Source of the DNA: Candidatus Fredericiella danica
GTDB taxonomy: Bacteria > Chloroflexota > Anaerolineae > Caldilineales > Caldilineaceae
DNA: 39,938 nt
NCBI GenBank assembly: GCA_016713335.1
Contig: JADJPH010000057.1
Span: forward strand, 1 to 39,938
Reading direction: 5' to 3'
The notes below the pieces were generated by a model. That model made no database searches, was not told where the DNA came from, and saw nothing but the letters and a program-made list of their open reading frames with translations. How positions within the stretch are numbered: the first letter of the stretch is position 1; every line of letters begins with the position of its first letter. The position numbers and the translations under genes were made by a program. This document shows, piece by piece, positions 28,976 through 37,677 of the stretch.

Positions 28976-29083
28976 ATGCATTTCTCCGTCAATGTGAGCA
29001 ATACACGCCAGCTTAGCACGCTCCTTACGAAGTTACCTGCGTCATTCGTCTCGAAAATTATCGACATATCGTCAAAAGCTCAT

Positions 29084-29093
29084 TTGTCGACAA
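29084..29093. promoter_or_regulatory. short palindrome in the divergent intergenic region
   Basis: TTGTCGACAA is self-complementary and lies about 95 bases before the kinase start and 110 bases before the receiver-like gene. TCGAC is also the core of the palindrome at 19047-19069. Ten bases is too little to be sure of function. Confidence 0.25.
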
Positions 29094-29187
29094 GCCAGAT
29101 CCGCGTGCTTTTCGTTGCAGTAAAAACGGTGTATGATCTCCTTACTGCTTGCTTACGGGATCTACGTGGTTTCTTCTGCGACTTCAA

Positions 29188-31576
29188 ATGATCTGGCAGC
29201 GTTGGCCCTACATCCTGGTGATGCTGATGGCGGCATGCGTCATGTTCGCGCTGGCCGCCTATGGCTGGCGCCGGCGGTCCGCGCCTGCTGCGACCGCATT
29301 CGCTGTGCTGTCGCTTGTCGTCGGTTGTGCGGGGATCATCGGCGCCCTGGAGAGTGCAATTCCGGCAACAGCGTTTGACGCAAAAGTAGCGGCGAAGACG
29401 CTCTACGCTGCCTGGCTGGCGCCAGCGCCAGTGCTCCTCTTCATATTTGCTGCTCAGTACACCCACCGCGAGCGCTGGCTGACAAAAGGGCTGTTGGCAT
29501 TGATCTGGGGTTGGTAATCCTTGAGGTAGTGCTTGTGGTGACAAACGGGTTCACCTGGATCTATTGGACATCGATCCAGGCAACCTCATCGGCGCCCGAT
29601 GCGATGCTTGCGGTAACACACGGGCCAGTCAATCCGGGATTGGCCTTTGTTTTTCTACGCGCTGATCCTCGTGTCAGTTGGGATGTTCCTGGCAAGCGCG
29701 CGCAAACACGAGGTGTTTACCGCACGCAGAATCTGAACTGGCGGCTATCGCGGTTGTCATCCCGATTGCCGCAAACGCAATCTATTTCTTTGGGGTGGGG
29801 CCGACTAAACATTTTGACCTCACGCCGGTTGCCTTTGCAGCGGCGGGGGTGCTGCTTGCCTTCGCCACCATCCGCTACCATCTCGTGGACCTTGCACCGA
29901 TGGCGCACGATGTCCTCTTTGCCAACCTGGGCGACGCCGTCGTTGCGGTGAATGGGCACGGCATCATCTCCGCCGCCAATCCCAAAGCAGTCGAGTTGCT
30001 CTCCACGCATGCAACGACTCTGGTGGGAACACGGGTGGCGGACCTGGCCGAGCCATGGTCCAACGTGCTTAGCACCCTGGTGCAATCGCCTAATCCACCC
30101 AATCAGGAGACTACGGTCGTTGCTCAGGGTGCAAAACGCGTCTATGAAGCCAGTCGATCACGCATGATGGATCGAAGCGAGCAACCTGTCGGTACGCTGA
30201 CCATCATCCATGACATCACCGCGCACAAGATGCTCCAGGCTGCACTCGCCTCGATGAACGTTGAACTGGAAGACCGCGTGGCCGGACGGACGGCAGAACT
30301 GAACGCCGCCATCCAACGTTTAACCGAGGAAGCCGCAGAGCGCGCGCGCGCCGAACTGGCGCTGCGCCAAATGCAAGACTCGCTCGCCGATCACGTGACC
30401 TCGTTAAGCAAAAATCTCGGGGTGCTCTATGACGTTATTCTTGTCGGCGATCGCGGTCTGCCTGTCCCGGAGGTGCGGTCCACCGGTTTCGACCTGATCA
30501 TGGCGGCCTTGAGCGCCGAGGCGGGTTTCATGCTGGCATGGGAAGTTGGCGCCACACCGCTGCCGCTGGTTGTTGCAAGAGATCTTGCCGCCGCCGACAT
30601 TTCGCGCATTTCGCAATTGTCAGATAGCTGGCTCTTTGGGGATCGTCTTCCGCGCGTCGTGCTGGATCTGGATGCGGCGCACAACTATCCAGCAGCGCTG
30701 AAGATCGAGGGGGCGCGCACTTTCTTAGGGGCGCCGGTCTTTCGCCATGACGAACGAATCGGCTTTGTCGGCATCTACTGGCGCGCGCCCGTTGCGTTGG
30801 GCGTCGATGAGATTGCCCTCTTCGCCGCCCTCAGCGATCAGTTGGCGATCCTCACAGAGAATGCACGCCTGCGGCAGCAACGCGAGGCCGAGGTCGCGCT
30901 GGAAGAACGGCGCCGGCTCGCGCGTGATCTCCATGATTCTGCCACCCAGTCGTTAACAAGTGTGCTCCTAATGGCTGAAGTAGCGATAAATCGGCTGCAG
31001 CAGGGTCAATTGGATCGCCTTGCGACGCCACTGGAGCAGATCGCGCATAACGCACGCCAGGCTCTGCGTGAGATGCGCCTGCTCCTATTTGAATTGCGTG
31101 CCAGATCCGTACCGCAGGGCCAACTTGTGGCGGCGCTCGAACAGCGCCTGGACTCAGTCGAGCGGCGAGCCGGCATAGATGCTGTGATTATTGCCACCGG
31201 CGCGGAGCAACTTCGAGCAGCCGCGGCCGAAGAAATCTATTGGATCGCATTGGAGGCGCTTAACAACTCGCTGAAACATTCGTCCGCAAACCAAATTGCG
31301 ATATCATTGTCTGTGTCGCAGACTGGCGCCGTGTTCCAGATCGATGATGATGGCTGCGGCTTTGATGATGCCACGCGGAACCCGGGTGGTATCGGCTTAC
31401 AGTCCATGGCAGAACGCGCCGCTCGCCTCAGCGGCGATTTGACTGTCACCAGTGCGCCAGGCCAGGGCACTCGAATACTCCTGAAGGTCCCCTCATCCCA
31501 TCCACAGCAAGGAGACCTGTCGCCGGCTGCGCAATACACGCCGCCGGAACACTTCACCAGAATGGAGACGGTATGA
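29188..31576 (+). CDS. sensor histidine kinase: 7TM, PAS, GAF, HisKA_3, HATPase (N-terminal frameshifts)
   Basis: ATG 29188 (MIWQRWPYILVMLMAACVMF) opens a membrane domain of the 7TM histidine-kinase type. Single-base shifts at about 29515, 29645 and 29740 scatter the later helices over three frames (ILEVVLVVTNGFTW; FYALILVSVGMFLASARKHE; AAIAVVIPIAANAIYFFG; LTPVAFAAAGVLLAFATIRY). From ~29910 one frame runs intact to the stop: PAS (LFANLGDAVVAVNGHGIISA), coiled coil (~30245-30410), GAF (~30420-30870), HisKA_3 with phospho-His in RRRLARDLHDSATQSLTSV (codon 30932-30934), and HATPase (EALNNSLKHSSANQ, DDDGCGFDD, GGIGLQSMAERAA). This is a NarX-like kinase of the NarL/FixJ group. No clear ribosome site is seen. 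The stop overlaps the regulator's start codon. Confidence 0.85.
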
Positions 31577-32231
31577 GTGCACTGAATGCAAAAATGCGCG
31601 TGATCGTCGTCGACGATCACCCCCTGATGCGCGAAGCGCTGTGCGCCGCCATCGAGGACGAACCGGATCTGGTCGTTGTCGGGTCAGCGGCGGACGGCGT
31701 GCAAGCGGTCGTGGTGGCCAATGCCGTCCCTGCCGATGTGATCATCATGGACCTGTTTCTGCCGCGGCAGGGAGGTGTGGACGCCGCAATTGCCATCCTC
31801 ATAGCGCGGCCCAATGCACGGATTCTGGCGCTCACCAGTTCTGCCGACGAGGTGCTGGTCGCGCGGCAATCCAGGCCGGCGTGCGGCTATGTGCTCAAAG
31901 AGGCGGGCCGGAAAGAATTGCTCCACGCCATCCGCGAAGTGGGCCGCGGCAACGCCTATTTTGCGCCGAAAATAGCGCACCTCGTCACCGATGAAATCCG
32001 TGCGCTGGCGCCAGCACCGGGTGCAGACCCTCCCGAGCACCTCACCCCGCGCGAACGTGAGATTCTACGCATGATCGGTCGCGGCGCAACCAACCTGGAG
32101 ATCGCCAACGCTCTGAAGTCGGCGACAGCACAGTCCGCAACCACTTGCAGCACCTATTGAACAAACTTGGCCTGGCCAACCGCAACCAGGCCATGCTGTA
32201 TGCGGTAAGAACAGGTTTGGCGGAGGAGTGA
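31573..32231 (+). CDS. NarL/FixJ-type response regulator (frameshifted near the end)
   Basis: ATG 31573 overlaps the kinase stop (ATGA) behind GGAG, so translation is probably coupled. Receiver: MRVIVVDDHPLMREALCAAI, phosphoacceptor Asp in VIIMDLFLPRQGG, and Lys in CGYVLKEAGRKELL. Around 31860-31890 (VARQSRPACGYV) two compensating shifts replace an expected VARAIQAG. The LuxR-type HTH begins HLTPREREILRMIGRGATNL and EIANALK. A shift near 32115 then puts the recognition helix and tail (STVRNHLQHLLNKLGLANRN, QAMLYAVRTGLAEE) in another frame, ending with TGA at 32229-32231. About 218 aa, normal for this family. Probably activated by the adjacent kinase; targets are not visible. Confidence 0.9.
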
Positions 32232-32243
32232 GTGCGGACTGTT

Positions 32244-32268
32244 GGGTGTTGCGTGTCCCGCAGCACCC
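32244..32268 (+). terminator. hairpin terminator after the response regulator
   Basis: GGGTGTTGCG pairs with CGCAGCACCC (one G-T pair) around TGTCC, 12 bases after the stop. It is followed by ATTTATT, a weak T-rich tail. Confidence 0.55.
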
Positions 32269-32308
32269 ATTTATTGATGCGTGTTTCGCGTCCGGCGTTA
32301 TGTAGATG

Positions 32309-32350
32309 ATAATACGAGGCACGAGACACACAACACGAGATACAAAATAC
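32309..32350. repeat. short ACGAGRYAC-like direct repeats
   Basis: The segment between the terminator and radA reads TACGAGGCACGAGACACACA followed by ACACGAGATACAAAATAC, with several imperfect copies of CACGAG/ATAC. Small intergenic repeat; role unknown. Confidence 0.4.
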
Positions 32351-32372
32351 CCAATTCTCTGGAGTTCCACCC

Positions 32373-33761
32373 ATGCCGCCAGCCAAAGACAAGAAACAAT
32401 TCGTCTGTTCAGCCTGTGGGAGCATCCAGTTGCGCTGGGCAGGGAAGTGCCCGGAATGCGGCGAATGGAATTCGCTTGTTGAGGAGGTGGTGCGTGCGCC
32501 GGAAAAGGCAAGACCACAGGCAGTAGGCAGCGCCGATGGCGCTGCAACCCCGGTGTCGCTTGCTGCCATTGTTCACGACGACCATCCCCGGCTTGCCCTG
32601 CATATCGCCGAACTAAACCGCGTCCTTGGCGGAGGCATCGTCCCCGGCGCCTGTGTCCTCGTCGGCGGCGACCCAGGGGTTGGTAAATCCACCTTATTGC
32701 TCTCGATGGCTGCGGACGTCGCCCAACACGCCGGCGCGGTGCTCTATGTCTCTGCCGAAGAAAGCGCGCACCAGATCGCACGGCGTGCTGCCCGGCTTGG
32801 TATCAGTGCCGAGCAATTGCTGATCCTGGCAGAGATCGAGGTGGAGAGCATCGTCAACCAGATTGAGGCAGTCCGGCCCAAATTGGTGATCGTGGATTCC
32901 ATCCAGGCCGTCTATACCAGCACCGGCGGCAGCGCGGCCGGTACGGTGAGCCAGGTGCGCGACAGCGCCTCAATGCTCCTGCGCACGGGCAAAGCGCACA
33001 ACATCCCGATCTTTCTAGTCGGTCATGTCACCAAAGAAGGCGCCATTGCCGGGCCAAAAGTGCTGGAGCACATGGTGGACGCGGTGTTGCAACTTGAAGG
33101 CGAGCGTTTCCATGCGTTTCGCCTGTTGCGCTCCGTCAAGAACCGGTTTGGCTCGACCAACGAGGTCGGCGTCTTTGAAATGACCGAGCGCGGCATGGAA
33201 GAGGTGCTGAATCCCTCTGAGCTATTCCTTGCCGAACGCCTGCCCAATGCCACGGGCAGTGGCATTGCAGTGTCCATGGAGGGTACGCGCCCGTTGCTTG
33301 TCGAAATCCAGGCGCTGAGCAGTTCAACGGCCTTCAGCATGCCGCGCCGCACCGGCAATGGCATCGACCCCAACCGCCTGCTGCTGCTCACCGCCGTGCT
33401 CTCCAAACGCGTCGGCATGGATCTCAGCGATCAGGACATCTTTGTGAATGTGGTGGGCGGCATGCGGGTAGACGAGCCGGCCGCCGATCTGGCCATTGCC
33501 TGCGCGATCGCATCGAGCTACCGCAACCGGCCTGTGTGGGCTGACCTTGCCATCGTCGGTGAAGTCGGCTTAAGCGGTGAACTGCGGAGCGTAGGTCACC
33601 TTGCGCGCCGCCTGCACGAAGCGGCCAAACTTGGCTTTACGCGCGTGCTGGCCCCGCGGAGCACGCTCCAACGCAAGGGTGGCGACGGCTATCCCACCAA
33701 CGTGGAATTGATCGGCGTGCGCACCCTCTCCGAGGCGCTGTCGATCGCACTCAGCAGTTGA
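32373..33761 (+). CDS. radA: DNA repair protein RadA
   Basis: ATG 32373 lies nine bases after GGAG. 462 aa, the usual length, intact. The N-terminal zinc finger (CSACGSIQLRWAGKCPECGE) is followed by a RecA-like ATPase: Walker A GGDPGVGKSTLL, LYVSAEESAHQIARRA, LVIVDSIQAV (Walker B), and the RadA-specific KNRFGSTNEVGVFEM. The C-terminal Lon-like domain reads GGMRVDEPAADLAIACAIAS, AIVGEVGLSGELR. RadA helps process recombination intermediates by driving branch migration. It starts a run of + strand genes leading to fabF-fabH-eno; a hairpin separates it from the regulator upstream. Confidence 0.97.
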   Translation: MPPAKDKKQFVCSACGSIQLRWAGKCPECGEWNSLVEEVVRAPEKARPQAVGSADGAATPVSLAAIVHDDHPRLALHIAELNRVLGGGIVPGACVLVGGDPGVGKSTLLLSMAADVAQHAGAVLYVSAEESAHQIARRAARLGISAEQLLILAEIEVESIVNQIEAVRPKLVIVDSIQAVYTSTGGSAAGTVSQVRDSASMLLRTGKAHNIPIFLVGHVTKEGAIAGPKVLEHMVDAVLQLEGERFHAFRLLRSVKNRFGSTNEVGVFEMTERGMEEVLNPSELFLAERLPNATGSGIAVSMEGTRPLLVEIQALSSSTAFSMPRRTGNGIDPNRLLLLTAVLSKRVGMDLSDQDIFVNVVGGMRVDEPAADLAIACAIASSYRNRPVWADLAIVGEVGLSGELRSVGHLARRLHEAAKLGFTRVLAPRSTLQRKGGDGYPTNVELIGVRTLSEALSIALSS

Positions 33762-33830
33762 CGGCCTGGTGTAAAATAGTCGTAGATTGCCAGACTGGTC
33801 GCTAGCCATGCTTGGTCCCGGAGAATCTTG

Positions 33831-35303
33831 ATGCCCGTCCCACCCCGCCGCCTTATCTTGCTCACCCTGCTGTTTGCCTTGCTGCTCCCATTCCCCGTGC
33901 AGGCGGCGCCTGTGCAACAGACACAAGGTCCTTCAACGCCGATCTACGGCGTGATTGGCCATTTTGAGCGCGTCCAGGGACAACCTTTTCCGGTTGTCTT
34001 TGTGGCGAGCGACGGCACGCGGCTCAGTTCCGCTGGGGCGACAGCGCAGGTTCAGCAGCAGATCGATGTCCTGACCCAGCAGCAACCGGCCAAAACCGCC
34101 CAGGTCTGGGGGACGCGCAACTATGCCCCAAAGCCCGACACGATGGCAGACCTGGTGGTTACTCAGCTCCTCGTCGAAGGCGATACAGCCGCCCCTGCGC
34201 CCGCGCCGGCGAATCTACCGACCGCCGTCGTCAGCTTCAGCATGGTCAACCTGTATAGCACGCCGGCACAATCCCCCTCAGTTGTCGGCCAGGCGCGCGC
34301 AGGTGAGCAGTGTACGGTGAAAGGGCGCGATCCCTCACGCGCGTGGCTTCTGGTCGATTGTGGGAGCGCCAGTGGCTGGATCGACAAGCGGCTGGTTGCG
34401 GTGAGTGGCGATCTGACTACTGTCCCCACCACCACGGCCACGATCGCCGCCAAACCGCCGGTCAGTGCGCCGACGCCAACACCGGTCGTCACCCCGCCGC
34501 CCATGCCGGCCGTGTTCAACGGCTGGCGAACCTACTATTTCAACAACGCCAATCTCCAGGGTAACCCTGTAGCCTACGCGGACTCACCTGAGATCAACTT
34601 CAATTGGAATTATGGATCTCCTGACCCTGCAGTGCCGGTCGACTATTTTTCAGCGCGCTTCGATCGCACGATCACCTTTCCGGGGGGCACATACGAGTTT
34701 AAGGCGACGGCAGATGACGGCGTGCGCGTCTATCTGGACAATGATCTGCTGATCGATGAATGGCACGGCGCCACCGGCCAAACTTACTCCGTGTCGCGTT
34801 CTCTTTCTGGCGCCCATCAGCTCCGCGTTGACTATCTGGAACTTGTCGGCGCTGCCAGCATCCGGTTCTGGTATGAAGGCGCTGCACAAGGCACGGCGTG
34901 GAACGCTTATTATTACAACTCCACGCAACAGCGCACGGACTTGCTTGCGGCACAGGCTGAACCATCCAATGGGTCCACGCAATTGCAACGGAATTGGGGA
35001 TACGGCGCCCCGTGCAAAATCGTGTTTCCTTCCGACGGGTGGAACGGCCGGTGGCAGGGCGAATTCGACTTTTCGGACGGCGACTACGTCTTTCGCGCGG
35101 CAACGGACGACGGTGTCCGCGTCTACATCGACGACACGCTCGTGCTCGACGCCTGGCGCGAGGGACCTGTCGACATCACGAACACATTCCGCGGCGTCGG
35201 CGGCGGCAAACACCGCATCACCGTTGATTACTACAAACGCACCGGGTACGCATACCTCCAGGTCTGGTGGTACCGTAGCGGTGGCCCCACGATCCAGCCA
35301 TAA
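33831..35303 (+). CDS. exported protein with SH3b and two PA14 domains
   Basis: ATG 33831 lies seven bases after GGAG. Signal peptide LILLTLLFALLLPFPVQA. Residues ~30-115 form a beta-rich segment (VIGHFERVQGQPFPVVFVAS, VWGTRNYAPKPDTMADLVVT). An SH3b-like domain follows (VSFSMVNLYSTPAQSPSVVG, WLLVDCGSASGWIDKRLV), then a Thr/Pro linker. Two PA14-like lobes follow: WRTYYFNNANLQGNPVAYAD with FKATADDGVRVYLDNDLLID, then WNAYYYNSTQQRTDLL with FRAATDDGVRVYIDDTLVLD and a YAYLQVWW ending. PA14 lobes bind carbohydrates in many secreted proteins; the DDGVRVY motif provides the DD ligands. No catalytic domain. Probably surface-attached or secreted; 67 bases downstream of radA. Confidence 0.9.
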   Translation: MPVPPRRLILLTLLFALLLPFPVQAAPVQQTQGPSTPIYGVIGHFERVQGQPFPVVFVASDGTRLSSAGATAQVQQQIDVLTQQQPAKTAQVWGTRNYAPKPDTMADLVVTQLLVEGDTAAPAPAPANLPTAVVSFSMVNLYSTPAQSPSVVGQARAGEQCTVKGRDPSRAWLLVDCGSASGWIDKRLVAVSGDLTTVPTTTATIAAKPPVSAPTPTPVVTPPPMPAVFNGWRTYYFNNANLQGNPVAYADSPEINFNWNYGSPDPAVPVDYFSARFDRTITFPGGTYEFKATADDGVRVYLDNDLLIDEWHGATGQTYSVSRSLSGAHQLRVDYLELVGAASIRFWYEGAAQGTAWNAYYYNSTQQRTDLLAAQAEPSNGSTQLQRNWGYGAPCKIVFPSDGWNGRWQGEFDFSDGDYVFRAATDDGVRVYIDDTLVLDAWREGPVDITNTFRGVGGGKHRITVDYYKRTGYAYLQVWWYRSGGPTIQP

Positions 35304-35414
35304 ATTCAAGCGCGACTTTTCTATACAGATCTGCGTAGTGACTCTTGGGCGCACGCATGCCTTCTGCGGCGTCCTCTTCTACGGACAGCGCCTTGCATTC
35401 TTGGAGGATCACAT

Positions 35415-36176
35415 ATGCAGACAAGCATCAAAAGCAGCACTGCGGTTTGGGGGTTCCTGCTGATCGCGCTTGGCAGTTTCCTGTTGCTTCAAGCCACTGG
35501 CATCCTTGGTGTGCTCTCTGGGTTGTTCTGGACAATCGTCTTTGCCGCCGTCGGCGCCGCATTCCTCTACGTCTTCCTGACCGCGGTGCATACGCGCTGG
35601 TGGGCGGCAATTCCGGGATTCACGCTCCTCGGGCTTGCAGCCACCGTCTTCTACGATCATTTTGCGCCGCCGTTTTTCAGCGACATTGGCGGTGCGGTCT
35701 TTCTGGCCTCGATCGGCGCAAGTTTCATCGCGATCTTTTTCACCAACCGGCACTTGTGGTGGGCCTTGATTCCGGGTGGAGCACTGCTGTCCGTTGCGGG
35801 CGTCGTGTTGGTCAGCCAAGCGGGTCTGACCTTTATCAACCCTGCGAGCGTCCTTTTCGTTGGTCTCGGTGCGACGTTTGGGCTGGTGGGGCTTCTGTCC
35901 ACCTACCTCAACATCAATTTACGCTGGGCCTACATCCCGGCCGCGGTGCTCCTTGTGTTGGGGATGTTCATCTTCACGCCGTTTATGGGTGTGGTAGGCA
36001 TGGTGTTGCCCCTGGCGCTGATCGGCGGCGGCGCCTATCTTGTGTTGCGGCGCCACCACAGCGCCCAGCAGTTGTCGTTACCACCGGAATGGTGGCAGGA
36101 ACTACCACGCGACACCGGCGCCGTTCAGAAGACCGTGGATACAACTGCAACAACGCCATCAACTGAGCCGCGATAG
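35415..36176 (+). CDS. multi-pass membrane protein of unknown function
   Basis: ATG 35415 follows TTGGAGG. About eight hydrophobic segments in short hairpins (WGFLLIALGSFLLLQATGIL, FWTIVFAAVGAAFLYVFL, WWAAIPGFTLLGLAATVF, WWALIPGGALLSVAGVVL, YIPAAVLLVLGMFIF, VVGMVLPLALIGGGAYLVL) end in a 45-residue polar tail rich in Thr/Gln. The repeated pattern WWA(A/L)IPG suggests an internal duplication. It resembles LiaF/LiaI-type membrane proteins in general look only; I do not assign a family. It is followed by the 62-bp palindrome. Confidence 0.8.
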   Translation: MQTSIKSSTAVWGFLLIALGSFLLLQATGILGVLSGLFWTIVFAAVGAAFLYVFLTAVHTRWWAAIPGFTLLGLAATVFYDHFAPPFFSDIGGAVFLASIGASFIAIFFTNRHLWWALIPGGALLSVAGVVLVSQAGLTFINPASVLFVGLGATFGLVGLLSTYLNINLRWAYIPAAVLLVLGMFIFTPFMGVVGMVLPLALIGGGAYLVLRRHHSAQQLSLPPEWWQELPRDTGAVQKTVDTTATTPSTEPR

Positions 36177-36190
36177 TACTTCCTGTTAGC

Positions 36191-36252
36191 TGCGAATATC
36201 ACAAAACGCTGCGCCCGGTCATGACCGGGCGCAGCGTTTTGTGATATTCGCA
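36191..36252. terminator. 62-bp perfect palindrome, probable bidirectional terminator
   Basis: Positions 36191-36221 and 36222-36252 are exact inverted repeats with no spacer (31 bp arms, centre GGTCATGACC). Its core AAAACGCTGCGCCCGG ... CCGGGCGCAGCGTTTT has the A-tract and T-tract of a two-way intrinsic terminator, extended by TGCGAATATCAC/GTGATATTCGCA. It lies 14 bases after the membrane protein gene and before fabF. Confidence 0.8.
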
Positions 36253-36370
36253 CCGGTGCACGCGCAACTTTTATTCAATGCGTGTGTTTTAGCGCAGTGA
36301 TCATCTGGAGGAGGAGAGCCAGGCGCCTGTGTGCTACCTGGACCCGCAAAGAACCATAGGAAGAAACAAA

Positions 36371-37660
36371 ATGCCACTTCAGGAAGCCGCATCTGCGGCA
36401 CATAATGGCGCCTCCCCGCGCCGTGTAGTCATTACTGGGCTCGGTGCGGTGACGCCACTCGGGCTCGATGTTGCGACCACCTGGGAAAAGTTGCTCGCCG
36501 GTGAATCAGGCATCGATTATATTTCAAAGTTCGACACCGGCGAGCTCGAAGTCAATTTTGCCGGAGAGGTGAAAGCCTTCGATCCCAGCCACTACATGGA
36601 TCGCAAGGAAGCCCGCCGGCTGGATTCCTATATCCAATATGCCCTGGCAGCCACCCAGGAAGCCGTGGCGGATTCAGGACTCGACATGGCCCAAGAAGAC
36701 CCCACCAGGGTCGGCGCCATCGTCGGCAGCGGCATTGGTGGGATTCATGCATTCGACGAAAATGTTGCGCTGACGCGCGAACGCGGTCTCCGCAAGGTCA
36801 GCCCATTCATGATCCCGAACATGTTGGTCGACAGCGCAGCCGGCAAGATCGCCATCGATTACAACCTTCAGGGGCCAAACCATGCCGTCGTGAGCGCCTG
36901 CGCAAGCGGCACCTCGGCCTGCGGTGAGGCGTTTGAAGTGCTCCGGCGCGGCGATGCAGACGCCATGTTCGCAGGCGGCACCGAAGCGGCAATTCTCCCG
37001 ATCGTCGTCTCGGCCTTTGATGTGATGGGCGCGCTCAGCCAGCGGGTCACCGATCCCAAAGGTGCATGCCGGCCGTTCGACAGCGACCGTGATGGCTTCG
37101 TGATGAGCGAAGGTGCGGCCATTGTGATCATGGAGACACTTGACCACGCATTGGCGCGCGGCGCGCGGATTTACGCCGAGGTCATTGGGTACGGCAGCAG
37201 CGCCGATGCCTATCACATGGCCGCACCCCATACCACCGGACGTGGCGCGGCCGCAGCCATGCGCATGGCGCTGCGCAAAGCCCTCGAATACGGCGAAGAT
37301 GCAACGCAAGTCAACTATGTAAATGCACACGGCACCGCCACCCGCTTGAATGACATCGGCGAAACGCTGGCGCTCAAGCAGGTGCTTGGCGAACATGCCT
37401 ACAACATCCGCATCAGCAGCACCAAGAGCATGACGGGCCATCTGCTCGGCGCAGCGGGCGCGTTGGAGACGATCGTCACCTCGAAGGTGATTCAGACGGG
37501 TCACATTCCGCCCACGATCAATCTGCACAATCAGGATCCTGAATGCGATTTGAATTACACGCCCAATCAGGCGGTGCAGGCCGACGTGCGCGTCGCCTTT
37601 AGCAATAGTTTCGGCTTTGGTGGTCACAACGCTTGCATCGCATTGCGGCGGTGCGAGTAG
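36371..37660 (+). CDS. fabF: beta-ketoacyl-ACP synthase II
   Basis: ATG 36371 follows AGGAAG by seven bases; a GTG at 36329 behind GGAGGAGGAG is an alternative that would add 14 residues. 429 aa, intact. Condensing-enzyme motifs: RRVVITGLGAVTPLGLDV at the N-terminus, catalytic Cys177 in SACASGTSACGEA, His320 in YVNAHGTATRLND, His357 in KSMTGHLLGAAGA, and the C-terminal FSNSFGFGGHNACI. It elongates acyl-ACP with malonyl-ACP in fatty acid synthesis. The fabH gene follows 17 bases downstream, so the two are probably one operon. Confidence 0.97.
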   Translation: MPLQEAASAAHNGASPRRVVITGLGAVTPLGLDVATTWEKLLAGESGIDYISKFDTGELEVNFAGEVKAFDPSHYMDRKEARRLDSYIQYALAATQEAVADSGLDMAQEDPTRVGAIVGSGIGGIHAFDENVALTRERGLRKVSPFMIPNMLVDSAAGKIAIDYNLQGPNHAVVSACASGTSACGEAFEVLRRGDADAMFAGGTEAAILPIVVSAFDVMGALSQRVTDPKGACRPFDSDRDGFVMSEGAAIVIMETLDHALARGARIYAEVIGYGSSADAYHMAAPHTTGRGAAAAMRMALRKALEYGEDATQVNYVNAHGTATRLNDIGETLALKQVLGEHAYNIRISSTKSMTGHLLGAAGALETIVTSKVIQTGHIPPTINLHNQDPECDLNYTPNQAVQADVRVAFSNSFGFGGHNACIALRRCE

Positions 37661-37677
37661 CGGGATCGGAGGAGAAC

